Shown here one piece after another: positions 23,141-32,071 of a stretch of 43,036 bases of DNA (the first letter of the stretch is position 1; each line of letters starts with the position of its first letter). The DNA comes from Spirochaetia bacterium (GTDB lineage: Bacteria; Spirochaetota; Spirochaetia; CAKZLE01): the NCBI GenBank assembly GCA_021736385.1, contig JAIPFY010000023.1:1-43036 (forward strand), read 5' to 3'. Below the pieces are notes generated by a model that was not told where the DNA came from, ran no database searches, and saw only the letters and a list, made by a program, of their open reading frames with translations. Made by a program: the position numbers and the translations under genes.

Positions 23141-23786
23141 CGGGTCCCCCCTTGGGTCTCTGTTTTGACGAAGTGAATTTCAACTCGGTCCCGTGAATGA
23201 TCCGGTACAGGTTCTTTCTGTGCGAGATGACGATCAGCAGGAACAGTGCACTGAGGAAGGCGACGATATAGGGATCGACCACGTGTCCGAGGACTATGCT
23301 CAGCAGGATATAGTACGGGATGACGATGAACAGGGAGATCAGCGAAGCGGCGGATGCATATCTGCTCACGGCCAGGACCAGAGCGAAGACCGCCAGAGCG
23401 AAGGGAATGGCCGGGGGATAGATCACCGCTATGGTCCCGGCACCTGTGGCTACCCCCTTGCCCCCTTTGAACTGCTTGAGGTAAGGGGAGTGGGTATGCC
23501 CGAACACGGCAGAGAGCCCGGTGAGCAGGTATCCGGGAACGGTGAGCCCTATGACAAAACGGGCGATCATGACCGGCAGAGCACCTTTTGCGATATCGAT
23601 CAGAGCGACGAGCATCCCGTCTCTGATCCCGAAGGCCCGTGCCATGTTCGTCGCCCCGCTGCTGCCGCTGCCTGCAGAGAAGATCGATACCCCTTTGCGC
23701 TTTGCAAGCAGGAAGGCCGTAGGTATCCCGCCGATGAGATAGGCTCCGATACAGCTGGCTAGAATGACCACTACCTCTATGTCCAT
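23121..23786 (-). CDS. plsY: Acyl-phosphate:glycerol-3-phosphate acyltransferase
   Basis: A 221-residue integral membrane enzyme that acylates sn-glycerol 3-phosphate using acyl phosphate, the first step of phospholipid synthesis. Conserved active-site motifs are GSGSSGATNMAR (39-50) and FGHTHSPYLKQFKGGKGVAT (95-114), plus a C-terminal SHRKNLYRI loop. About five membrane segments are expected. The ATG follows immediately after the stop of the DUF1295 gene, with GGAGG as ribosome site inside that gene. Placed upstream of the fused fatty acid kinase, its product and substrate steps are adjacent. Confidence 0.95.
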   Translation of the reverse strand: MDIEVVVILASCIGAYLIGGIPTAFLLAKRKGVSIFSAGSGSSGATNMARAFGIRDGMLVALIDIAKGALPVMIARFVIGLTVPGYLLTGLSAVFGHTHSPYLKQFKGGKGVATGAGTIAVIYPPAIPFALAVFALVLAVSRYASAASLISLFIVIPYYILLSIVLGHVVDPYIVAFLSALFLLIVISHRKNLYRIIHGTELKFTSSKQRPKGGPDADNRN

Positions 23787-24548
23787 CTATCTGATCCTCC
23801 GCGGGATCAGCAGGGGGGTCTTTCGTATATACTCCTGATAGTACTGCTGATCTCCGTAGCGTTCCTTCCATGACTTCTCGAGCAGGGGTATGCCGCTCAC
23901 GAACAGCAGCAGCAGTGTGATGAACACCGGACCGAGGAGTACGAGATAGGAGAGACCCTTCAGATAGGGCAGGATGACAAGGGCGAGTCCCCACCACACC
24001 AGCATCTCCCCGAAGTAGTTCGGATGACGGGAATACTTCCATAACCCCGTGGTGATCAACCGTTTGGGATGCACCTGCTTGAATGCCGACTTCTGTGCAT
24101 CTGCTGTGCTCTCGATGATGAAGCCTGCAGCCCAGAGGATCAGCCCTGCGGTGAGGGACAGCGGGTAGATGGTATCGGGTCTGTGAGAGAGCAGGAAGAT
24201 CTCTGGAAGCATGACTACCGAGACAGTGATTGCCTGCAGGAGCCAGAAGGCACCGAACTTGAGAAAGGAGTCACGCTTGTCATCGAAGCGATGGTCCACT
24301 TTCATCTGCAGGATACGTGTGAGCAGATAACCGCCGAGCCGAAGGGCCCAGAGCACGACGCCGAAGAAGACGATCAGTGAGATCGGGTCGGATTGAGCAT
24401 GCACGATGAGCAGGTAGATGCTCAGCAGGATGAAGCTCAACGTATAGGAGAGGTCTGTGACGATGTCAGTCTTCAGGGTGAACGCGATGATGAAGAACAG
24501 CAGATTGATCGCTGTGACGATGAGCAGACTCTCAAGATAGATGTTCAT
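23787..24548 (-). CDS. DUF1295 / steroid 5-alpha-reductase-like membrane protein
   Basis: A 253-residue membrane protein with about seven hydrophobic segments. The motif GLWKYSRHPNYFGEMLVWWG near residues 165-185 identifies the DUF1295 family, related to steroid 5-alpha-reductase and isoprenylcysteine methyltransferase folds that bind NADPH or AdoMet. The function of bacterial members is largely unknown; ties to lipid modification are common. It is the first gene of the plsY operon, with CGGGAGG before the ATG. By inference it modifies a membrane lipid or fatty acyl group. Confidence 0.88.
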   Translation of the reverse strand: MNIYLESLLIVTAINLLFFIIAFTLKTDIVTDLSYTLSFILLSIYLLIVHAQSDPISLIVFFGVVLWALRLGGYLLTRILQMKVDHRFDDKRDSFLKFGAFWLLQAITVSVVMLPEIFLLSHRPDTIYPLSLTAGLILWAAGFIIESTADAQKSAFKQVHPKRLITTGLWKYSRHPNYFGEMLVWWGLALVILPYLKGLSYLVLLGPVFITLLLLFVSGIPLLEKSWKERYGDQQYYQEYIRKTPLLIPRRIR

Positions 24549-24606
24549 GACTGCCTCCCGAATCTTTGTAATCGATACAAAAGTACTACGAATAGTGCAT
24601 TAAGAC

Positions 24607-24624
24607 AATATGAAAGAGCATATT
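24607..24624. repeat. Short inverted repeat in the divergent gap upstream of the plsY operon
   Basis: AATATG and CATATT are perfect 6-base arms around a 6-base spacer, about 60 bases before the DUF1295 start. It could be an operator for the lipid operon; the 188-base gap is AT-rich and holds no other gene. Confidence 0.3.
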
Positions 24625-24736
24625 AGATACAAACACTGCATAATAGTAACAGGACTCACTGATAGTATGTACTTCTTGAGATGCAGAGGATCCATCTACG
24701 CTATGCATGTTCATTATACCATGGTAGACTGGATAT

Positions 24737-25468
24737 ATGGGAATAGTACTGCCATTATACATAGATCCTCTCGAGGGTGCTTCCACTCCTTCGGATCTCA
24801 GTGATGCATGGGAATGTGTACTGCAGGAGAGAGCTCGGTGTCCGGATGTACCGCTGTCGCTCATCATCAATCCCGACAGCGGACCGGGAGAGGGCCGCAG
24901 GGACTCCTACCGGAGGGGGATCGATGCACTGCAGCGTACCGGTATCACCGTCATGGGGTATCTGCCGTGCGGGTATATGAGAGAGCCCGGAGCCAGGCTG
25001 CAGGAGATGAAGCAGCAGTGGTACAGCTGGTACCCCTCGATCGATGGACTGTTCATCGATGAGTTTCCCTCATATATCGATCAGGCACTGGCCGCACGAT
25101 GCGGTATGTTCGTCGCTGATGGGAAGATCGATCCCATGGTCAACCCCGGGACGTCGTTGAAGCTTGACAGGGCTGTGAGGCAGCTGCCCTTCAGTACCGT
25201 CATCTCCTGGGAGAATACCTCCTATCCTGATACCCTCACCACGCTGGGGCAGATCGAACAGTTCTCGCAGCTGAAAGTCCTTCCTGAGCTGGGAGCTCTG
25301 GTCCTGGGACAGCGGTACCGCTCTCACTTGATGAGAAAACACGTCGATCTGTTCTATGACTGGTCATTCGTGACTCCCTCTCCAGAAGCAGGGAACACCT
25401 GGGGAGTCTTGGACTGCAGGTCCTTCGGCCGGCAGATGAGAACGCAGCAGCGCAGATATGCGCAGTAG
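24737..25468 (+). CDS. Spherulin-4-like (spherulation-specific family 4) protein
   Basis: A 243-residue protein with the spherulin-4 pattern: an opening strand MGIVLPLYIDP, INPDSGPG at 44-51, VMGYLPCGYM near 72-81 and DGLFIDEF at 103-110. This barrel family is thought to hold glycoside hydrolases active on polygalactosamine-like polymers; the paired acidic residues D108 and E109 are the likely active centre. No signal peptide is visible, which is unusual for a secreted polysaccharide enzyme and may mean a cytoplasmic role or a different export route. The ribosome site is weak. The lipocalin gene overlaps closely downstream, so the two are probably co-transcribed. Confidence 0.75.
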   Translation: MGIVLPLYIDPLEGASTPSDLSDAWECVLQERARCPDVPLSLIINPDSGPGEGRRDSYRRGIDALQRTGITVMGYLPCGYMREPGARLQEMKQQWYSWYPSIDGLFIDEFPSYIDQALAARCGMFVADGKIDPMVNPGTSLKLDRAVRQLPFSTVISWENTSYPDTLTTLGQIEQFSQLKVLPELGALVLGQRYRSHLMRKHVDLFYDWSFVTPSPEAGNTWGVLDCRSFGRQMRTQQRRYAQ

Positions 25469-25475
25469 GAGCTGT

Positions 25476-26021
25476 ATGATGAGAATCACACTCTTGAGCC
25501 TTCTGATCCTTCTTGCTCTGGTCCTGTGGACCGGTTGTGCCACCTCCATCCCGCCTGAGATGTCCGCTCTGCTGGTCGAAAAGGTCGACCTCACACGGTA
25601 CAGCGGTCTGTGGTATCAGGTGGCACGGTATCCGCACTCCTTCCAGCGGGGGGAATGCGGTGATTCGACTGCGGAGTACAGCCTGAGAGAAGACGGCAGG
25701 ATCGATGTCCTCAACAGGTGCTGGGAAGGGGAGTACGGCGGAGCCTATTCACAGCAGGTCAGGGCCGTGGGTACCCCGATGGATGATCGGGGCAGCTGGC
25801 TGCGGGTGGTCTTCTTCAGACTCTTCCCTGCCGCGTACCTGGTGATCGAACTCGATCAGGAGCACTACCAGTGGGCGGCTGTCACCACAGCCGACAGGAA
25901 CTCGCTCTGGATCCTCAGCCGTACGCCTGCATTGGATGAGGAGACTTTCGAACGGATCATCACCTCCCTCGAAGGAAAGGGATTCTCCAGAGACAGGATC
26001 ATCAGGACATCACAGCAGTGA
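25476..26021 (+). CDS. Lipocalin (Blc-like) outer-membrane lipoprotein
   Basis: A 182-residue lipoprotein. A hydrophobic signal with the lipobox LWTGC (acylated Cys21) precedes a lipocalin barrel with the signature SGLWYQVARYPHSFQRG at about 43-59 and a final barrel segment LWILSRTP. Tryptophan at the -3 lipobox position is atypical; spirochaetes tolerate loose lipoboxes. Relatives such as Blc bind lysophospholipids or fatty acids in the periplasm. AGGAG overlaps the stop of the spherulin-like gene; the start may be ATG 25476 or the ATG three bases later. Co-transcription with the upstream gene is likely. Confidence 0.85.
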   Translation: MMRITLLSLLILLALVLWTGCATSIPPEMSALLVEKVDLTRYSGLWYQVARYPHSFQRGECGDSTAEYSLREDGRIDVLNRCWEGEYGGAYSQQVRAVGTPMDDRGSWLRVVFFRLFPAAYLVIELDQEHYQWAAVTTADRNSLWILSRTPALDEETFERIITSLEGKGFSRDRIIRTSQQ

Positions 26022-26060
26022 TTATAGTGAATACATAGTTGTAATAATAGCAAAAACTTC

Positions 26061-26098
26061 TTGAACTTATGATCGATACATTGTAGATTCTGTGTATC
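26061..26098 (+). promoter_or_regulatory. Promoter and operator-like repeat of the efflux operon
   Basis: TTGAAC (26061-26066) and TAGATT (26084-26089) are spaced by 17 bases. GATACA (26075-26080) and TGTATC (26093-26098) form an inverted repeat that brackets the -10 box, the placement expected for a repressor. A small hairpin (ATGCG/CGCAT, 26111-26125) follows in the leader. No repressor gene is adjacent. Confidence 0.45.
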
Positions 26099-26156
26099 AT
26101 ACAGAGAATAATGCGTGTAGCGCATCTTGAGCAGAGAACGACGTGAGGAGTGGGGA

Positions 26157-27242
26157 ATGAGACGAATACGAACAGCACTGTCGGCAGCACTGATCATCAT
26201 GATGATGGTACTGATTTCCTGTACCCCGGCAGCAGAAGAGACAGAGAGTCCTGCAGACACCGTGAGTGCCGCTACCGATTATGCACCGCTGGTCAGTGCT
26301 GCTGTACAGGTGGTGAGAGCCCCTCTGCGTGAGGAGTTCGTCGGGAACGGGACGATAGCAGGTCAGCAGGAAGCAGTGCTGAGGACCCGGATCGGGGGAG
26401 TGATCGCTTCGATCGATTTTCAGCTCGGGCAGGCTCTCGAACAGGGACAGGTGGTGATGACCCTCGATGACCGCATCGTCTCGCTCACCCTCAGCCAGCT
26501 TGAACAGCAGTTCGAGACCGCGGTGAAGAACCTGGAATCGAGTACCCGCCTGTATGACCGGGGATCCATCTCACTCTCTCAGCTCAATCAGGAACGTGCG
26601 GCCCTTGACGGACTGGAAGCCCAGCTCTCAGCGGCGCGGGATAATCTTGAGAACACGAAGATCAGCACCCCGATCTCAGGGAGTGTGGCACAGCGCAGCC
26701 CTTCTCTGATCATAGGTGATCAGATCCAGGCCGGGGCGCAGATAGGACGCGTGGTGGATCTGGAACATCTGAGGATCCAGCTTTCAGTGGGGCAGAGTGA
26801 ACTCTTCCTGCTCTCTGTCGGCGATGCGGCTGTGATCGATATCCCGACACCGACCGGGACGCTCACGACCAACGGAGTGGTCTCAGCGATCAGTGCCGGA
26901 AGCGATGAGAGGACCGGGAGCTGGGCAGTACTGGTCGACTTCAACAATCCCAGACCGAAGGTGGTCCGTGCAGGGTTATCAGCGAAGGTGACCGTCAAGG
27001 ATGCCGATGCGGCGATCTATACGGTCATCCCGAATGCGGCACTGGTCAATCGTGATGGTAAGCAGTATGTGTTCATCGTCGAAGGTACCACAGCCAAAAT
27101 GACTGCTGTTACCGTGCTTGATCAGTACGGGGATCTCACTGCTGTTGCAGGACTCGACCCGACCATAGAGCTTCTCGACCATACAGTGCTTGTCAGCGGG
27201 CTGACACGGATCAAGGACGGAGATGAGACCGTAATCAAGTAG
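26157..27242 (+). CDS. RND efflux periplasmic adaptor lipoprotein
   Basis: A 361-residue membrane-fusion protein. A lipoprotein signal ends at LISC (Cys22). The order is: a first half lipoyl/barrel-sandwich segment (VLRTRIGGVIASIDFQLGQ), a coiled-coil hairpin (about 105-165), the second lipoyl half (ISTPISGSVAQRSPS), a beta-barrel and a membrane-proximal domain ending with VSGLTRIKDGDETVIK. It links the inner-membrane pump to the outer-membrane channel encoded downstream. ATG 26157 follows GAGGAG; the earlier TTG in frame has none. First gene of the three-gene efflux operon. Confidence 0.93.
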   Translation: MRRIRTALSAALIIMMMVLISCTPAAEETESPADTVSAATDYAPLVSAAVQVVRAPLREEFVGNGTIAGQQEAVLRTRIGGVIASIDFQLGQALEQGQVVMTLDDRIVSLTLSQLEQQFETAVKNLESSTRLYDRGSISLSQLNQERAALDGLEAQLSAARDNLENTKISTPISGSVAQRSPSLIIGDQIQAGAQIGRVVDLEHLRIQLSVGQSELFLLSVGDAAVIDIPTPTGTLTTNGVVSAISAGSDERTGSWAVLVDFNNPRPKVVRAGLSAKVTVKDADAAIYTVIPNAALVNRDGKQYVFIVEGTTAKMTAVTVLDQYGDLTAVAGLDPTIELLDHTVLVSGLTRIKDGDETVIK

Positions 27243-27262
27243 ATACGGCAGCAGGAGGAGTG

Positions 27263-30200
27263 ATGCAGGAACGTGAACAGGAACGAACAGCAGGGATCGG
27301 TCAGCGGATGACCATAGGCCGATTCTCTGTGACCCATACCGTATTGATCAATATTCTGATGGTGACGATCCTCGCCCTGGGCGTGTTCAGTCTGATCAGG
27401 CTACCGCAGGAACAGTTCGCAGAGGTGCCGTTCTTCTGGGTCAACGTGATAGTCCCATACCCCGGGGTAAGCGCCGAGGATATGGAAAGCAGTGTGACCA
27501 TACCTGTGGAGAATCAGTTCCAGGGTATCAGCAGGCTCAAGAGGATCAGTTCCACCACCAGTGAAGGCCTTTCGGTCGTACGTGTGGAATTCGATGACGG
27601 GATCTCCAATGATGAGTTCCGGACGCTCTATCAGGAAGCGCAGACGCGTTTCAGTCAGGTACAGCTGCCCGACGGTATCCTCACGCCGATCGTGGACGAC
27701 TTCTCCTCAGCCGATTTTCTGCCGGTCATCGAGGTGGTGATCAGCGGTGATCAGCCGTATGAAGTCCTTCGCGATGAGGCAGAACTTCTGAGAAACCAGA
27801 TCCTGAAGGTCTCAGATGTCTCCGATGTCGATATCATCGGACTGCCTGATCGTCAGATCATCCTTGATGTCGATACCCTTCGCCTCACCAGCCTGGGGCT
27901 CACTGCGAACGAACTGCTTCGTGCGGTGCAGGACCAGAACAGTACCATCCCAGGCGGTTCGTTCAGCACAGAGAGCCGGGAATACCTGCTCAGGACCGTC
28001 GGCAGCGTGAACAGCATCGCCGATTTCGGTGATGTGATCGTCAGGAGGTCTGCCGATTCTGCCGGGATGATCAGAGTCTCCGATGTGGCCCGGGTCATTG
28101 ACGGGTTTGACCGGGACTCCCCGCTCTCCCGGTTCAATGGGGATGCTTCGGTGAGCCTTCGTGTGACGAAGGTGCCACGAGGCAGCTCGGTATCAGTGGT
28201 CAGCGGGACACGTGAGATCGTCGAGAATGCCCGCTGGTCACTCCCTGTCGGTATGGAACTGACCCTCTTCAATGACTCCACGGTACAGATCGCCTCAAGC
28301 CTCTCGGTGCTGACCTCCAATGCCCTGATGGGTCTGGCCCTCCTGGTCGTGATCCTCTGGCTCTTCATCGGGTTCCGTAATGCCATGATGACGGCTCTGG
28401 GCATACCGGTGACCTTCGCACTGACCTTTCTGGTCCTCGATCTTCTGGGTGAGACCATCAATACCAACACGCTCTTTGGTCTGGTACTGGTCCTCGGGCT
28501 CATCGTAGACCATGCGATCGTCATCATCGAGAACTCCTACCGTCTCCAGCAGAATGGGCTGCTCAGAGCGGATGCCGCGATCCTCGGCACCGATCAGGTC
28601 GTGTGGCCGGTCATAGCCGCTACCGGGACCACCGTAGCGGCCTTCCTTCCCCTGATGATCATCCCCGGGACCATCGGCAAGTTCCTGAGGGTCATACCCC
28701 TCACTGTTTCGATCGCTCTGATCGTCAGTACCGGTGAGGCACTGTTCTTCCTTCCCAACCATTTTGCCGACTGGGGAAAAGAGAAGAAGATCTCAAACCG
28801 CAGGGAAGCTGGCTGGTGGTTCGCATCGTTCCAGAGACGCTACACAGTCGTACTGCGGGCTTTCTACAGGTTCAAGAAGATCGTGCTCCTGTTCTTCCTG
28901 GTGATCGCCATCGGCAGTTTCGCGCTGGTGGGCATGCTCGATCAGGATCTGTTCTCAGCTGAGGATTACAGCTACTTCTCCATCGATATCACCCTGCCGA
29001 CCGGTACCCCGCTGACAGAGACCGACCGGGTCACTGCTGAGTTCGAACAGCAGCTGCTCGATCGTCTTGGAGACGGTGAGATCATATCGGTCAGTACCAG
29101 CATCGGGAACCTCACCGGAGATACCGGTGCGACGGTCAAGTCCAATGTGGCACAGATCGTCGTTGACCTCACCGAGCAGGATGAGGGCAGGCTCCGCGGG
29201 ATCGATGAGATCATCGAGGATATCAAGAGGGATGTCTACTACATAGCGGGGCCTGAACAGGTCACCTTCAGGAAGGCACAGAACGGTCCCCCGACCGCTG
29301 ATCCCTTGAGTTTCCGGGTCTTCGGTGATGACTATGACCAGATAGCTCAGGCCTCAAGGAGCATACAGGATACCCTCTCAGGCTATGAGGGACTGGTCAA
29401 TATCGAGGATGATTACATCGCAGGCAGTCCTGAACTGCAGGTGCGTATGAACCCTGAGCGTGCCAGTGCCCTGGGTGTGAGCGTCTCAGCTCTGGGCGGC
29501 TATCTGAGAGCACGGTTCGAGGGTATCCCGGCAGGGACGTTCTTCCTGAACAATGAGGAGATCGACATCGTCCTGCAGTTCGATCGCTCACAGACGGTCC
29601 GGTTCCAGGACCTCTCTCAGGCGATGATACCGACCGATGACGGACGGATGATCCCATTCTCCAGTATCGCCGAAGTGGTACAGACCCAGTCGCTCGGAAG
29701 CATCAGGAGGCTCGACGGTAAGCGTGAGGTCACTGTGACCTCTGGAGCCCAGGAGGGGGTGGACCTGCCGCAGATCAATGAAGATGTCAGGGACCTCTGG
29801 GATACCGAGCTGCAGTTCCTCTACCCGGGAGTCGATTTCGCCGTGGGCGGGGAGTTCAGTGAGTTCCAGGATCTTCTGGTGGACATCCTGCGGATATTCC
29901 TCATCGGGGTGTTCCTGATCTATCTGATCCTCGGGGCTCAGTTCAACAGCTACAGTCAGCCGCTGCTGATCCTTCTCTCGGTACCGTTCGCCTTCGTCGG
30001 GATCATCCTCTACCTTGCGGTATCGGGTACTCCCTTCTCCACCACGGTGCTCTATGCCGGGGTCGCCCTTGCAGGTATCGCGGTCAATGATGCCATCGTG
30101 CTCATCAGTTTCATCAATGATAAACGCACAGAGGGTATGGCCGTATCGGCAGCGGTGATCGAGGCTGCTCATACCCGTATCCGTCCGATCCTGCTCACTT

Positions 30201-30388
30201 CACTCACCACCATCGTCGGACTCCTTCCTACCGCTATCGGTATCGGAGGCACTTCGGTGGTGTGGGGCCCGATGGCCAGTACCATCATCTTTGGTCTGAT
30301 CTTCTCGACACTCACGGCACTGTTCATCATCCCGCTGCTCTATGGGCTGATCTATGATCGAACGGTGAGGAGGAAACGTACAGCATGA
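27263..30388 (+). CDS. RND-family multidrug efflux permease
   Basis: A 1041-residue inner-membrane proton antiporter of the AcrB/HAE-1 type: twelve predicted helices with two large periplasmic loops (about 45-335 and 560-870). The proton relay in helix 4 keeps one aspartate (D416) but the second position is His417 (VDHAIV), and the helix-10 lysine of AcrB is Asn942 (VNDAIV), whereas the helix-11 threonine is retained (T979). Such replacements occur in some RND subgroups, but the His is unusual. Exports hydrophobic or amphiphilic compounds with the adaptor and TolC-like partners. The start is ATG 27263 (or GTG 27260), both next to AGGAGGAG. Confidence 0.95.
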   Translation: MQEREQERTAGIGQRMTIGRFSVTHTVLINILMVTILALGVFSLIRLPQEQFAEVPFFWVNVIVPYPGVSAEDMESSVTIPVENQFQGISRLKRISSTTSEGLSVVRVEFDDGISNDEFRTLYQEAQTRFSQVQLPDGILTPIVDDFSSADFLPVIEVVISGDQPYEVLRDEAELLRNQILKVSDVSDVDIIGLPDRQIILDVDTLRLTSLGLTANELLRAVQDQNSTIPGGSFSTESREYLLRTVGSVNSIADFGDVIVRRSADSAGMIRVSDVARVIDGFDRDSPLSRFNGDASVSLRVTKVPRGSSVSVVSGTREIVENARWSLPVGMELTLFNDSTVQIASSLSVLTSNALMGLALLVVILWLFIGFRNAMMTALGIPVTFALTFLVLDLLGETINTNTLFGLVLVLGLIVDHAIVIIENSYRLQQNGLLRADAAILGTDQVVWPVIAATGTTVAAFLPLMIIPGTIGKFLRVIPLTVSIALIVSTGEALFFLPNHFADWGKEKKISNRREAGWWFASFQRRYTVVLRAFYRFKKIVLLFFLVIAIGSFALVGMLDQDLFSAEDYSYFSIDITLPTGTPLTETDRVTAEFEQQLLDRLGDGEIISVSTSIGNLTGDTGATVKSNVAQIVVDLTEQDEGRLRGIDEIIEDIKRDVYYIAGPEQVTFRKAQNGPPTADPLSFRVFGDDYDQIAQASRSIQDTLSGYEGLVNIEDDYIAGSPELQVRMNPERASALGVSVSALGGYLRARFEGIPAGTFFLNNEEIDIVLQFDRSQTVRFQDLSQAMIPTDDGRMIPFSSIAEVVQTQSLGSIRRLDGKREVTVTSGAQEGVDLPQINEDVRDLWDTELQFLYPGVDFAVGGEFSEFQDLLVDILRIFLIGVFLIYLILGAQFNSYSQPLLILLSVPFAFVGIILYLAVSGTPFSTTVLYAGVALAGIAVNDAIVLISFINDKRTEGMAVSAAVIEAAHTRIRPILLTSLTTIVGLLPTAIGIGGTSVVWGPMASTIIFGLIFSTLTALFIIPLLYGLIYDRTVRRKRTA

Positions 30389-32058
30389 AACCAAACAGAT
30401 CCCTATCGTACAGCCTGCGTATCGGCACAGTCGCTGCCGTGCTGATCTTCTCAGTTGCCACAGCCTCTGCGGAGATCCCGCTCCCCGGTCAGGGCTACCC
30501 TGATCTTGAGGGAAGCTCCACAGGAGCTGCTGATCTCACGATCGAACGATCGGTGAGTACCGATCGGGTAGCCTCATTCCTGCAGGAATGGCAGCCTTCA
30601 GGACCTGAAGTACTGTCTCTCGAGACTGCCGAGGCCACACTGCGTGATCAGATAGCACTCACGGTGAACAGCATCGCACAGCTGCAGTCGCTCGTTACCA
30701 TCCAGCAGCTGCAGATCGATGATCTTCTGAGCAGGAAACGGCCCTCCTTCTCCTTCATCACCGATCCTGTGGGCAACCCGCTCTACAGTTTCAGCAGCGG
30801 GATGCAGAGTGACTTCACGGCCACCCCTCCTGCTTCGGAGCTCAAGAGCACTCACCGGTTCGGATTCGGCCTCGGTATGACCCAGGAGCTCCCGAGTGCC
30901 GGTTCACTCGAGGCATCAGTGAGTCAGAGCAGCAGTGCCACCCTCTCCGATGGGGATAGCAGCTGGGACTGGAGTCAGTCTCCCTCACTCTCGCTCTCCC
31001 TGTCTCAGCCGCTGTTCATCGCAGAGGATCTCATCGATACCTCCTATGGCGATCGGGTGCTGCAGCAGGCACGGCTGGAGCAGCAGGGGACGTTGAACTC
31101 CATCGCGACGGCAGTCGATGCGGTACTGCTGCAGGGGCTTGGGCTGCTGAACATCCGGCAATCACTGCTGGAAGGCAGGTTTCTGCTGATCGAACGGCTG
31201 AGTCTGCTGGAGAAAGAGTATCAGAAGCTGAAGATCGATTTTGATGAGGGGCTGGTGAGTACCCGGCAGATCGAACGGCAGGAGTTCCTCATCGAGCAGC
31301 TTACTCTGCAGAAGCGGGGGCTTGAGATCGAGAGTGCTTCGGTGGAAGCCTCGGTACGGGATCTCTGGGGTTCTGATGCACAGCGGATCCTTGATGCGGT
31401 CATCCTTCCTTCGTTGGACCGGTTCGCTTCGGTCAGCACCCTGGCGGGCTCTGGTCTCGAACAGGATGAGCAGCTCTTTGTCGATATGCTCTCCAATGAT
31501 CCGGACTATACCGCCGCACAGAGGGCGTTCGCCCTTGCTGAACTCAACCGATCGCTCGGCAGTCCGGCAGATGCTCCGATCCTCGGGTTCTCACTGCAGG
31601 TAGCTCCCTCCTATGGCGATACTGCTGACCGGTCGTTCGGTGAATCCTTCACCGAGCTGTTCTCCGCACAGCCTGCAGTATCTTTCTCGGTGAGTCTCAT
31701 CGCCACAGACCTGGCACGAAAGAGTGCGGCACTGACCGGGAGTCTGCTCGATGAGCAGCTGCTTCAGGCCGGCAGGGATGCAGGAGATGCTTCTGATAAG
31801 GTGGTAGAGCAGATACAGGAGCTCTCAAGGCGCATGGATGCTCACATGCTCGATCTGGCACTCGGACTCTCTGATTATGATCTGGCAGATGACGCTCTGC
31901 GTGAGGAGCTGATCAGGCAGCAGAGCGGTGAGACCACAGAGGACCTCATCGTACAGCGTATGCTCGAGCGGACAGAGAAGGCCTTTCATGTACTTGGGGT
32001 CCTGCGGGAGCTGGAGCTGCTGACGCTGGAGATCGATCTGCTCAGAGACCGTCTCTAG
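30385..32058 (+). CDS. TolC-family outer-membrane channel protein
   Basis: A 557-residue outer-membrane factor. A signal peptide ending at ASA/E (about residue 29) is followed by two rounds of strand and long coiled-coil helices, for example EQQGTLNSIATAVDAVLLQG and LEIESASVEASVRDLWG. Sequence is poorly conserved, as usual for TolC-like channels, but the position after an adaptor and RND pump, the Ser/Gln-rich beta segments and the length fit. Its ATG overlaps the pump stop (ATGA), so translation is coupled. GAGGAGG is the ribosome site. Confidence 0.85.
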   Translation: MKPNRSLSYSLRIGTVAAVLIFSVATASAEIPLPGQGYPDLEGSSTGAADLTIERSVSTDRVASFLQEWQPSGPEVLSLETAEATLRDQIALTVNSIAQLQSLVTIQQLQIDDLLSRKRPSFSFITDPVGNPLYSFSSGMQSDFTATPPASELKSTHRFGFGLGMTQELPSAGSLEASVSQSSSATLSDGDSSWDWSQSPSLSLSLSQPLFIAEDLIDTSYGDRVLQQARLEQQGTLNSIATAVDAVLLQGLGLLNIRQSLLEGRFLLIERLSLLEKEYQKLKIDFDEGLVSTRQIERQEFLIEQLTLQKRGLEIESASVEASVRDLWGSDAQRILDAVILPSLDRFASVSTLAGSGLEQDEQLFVDMLSNDPDYTAAQRAFALAELNRSLGSPADAPILGFSLQVAPSYGDTADRSFGESFTELFSAQPAVSFSVSLIATDLARKSAALTGSLLDEQLLQAGRDAGDASDKVVEQIQELSRRMDAHMLDLALGLSDYDLADDALREELIRQQSGETTEDLIVQRMLERTEKAFHVLGVLRELELLTLEIDLLRDRL

Positions 32059-32071
32059 CGCAGCAGTTCAG

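Noticed and set aside
25458-25475. Earlier start for the lipocalin
   Set aside because: It would place charged residues before the signal peptide and overlap the upstream stop without a ribosome site; AGGAG at 25467-25471 points to the later ATG.
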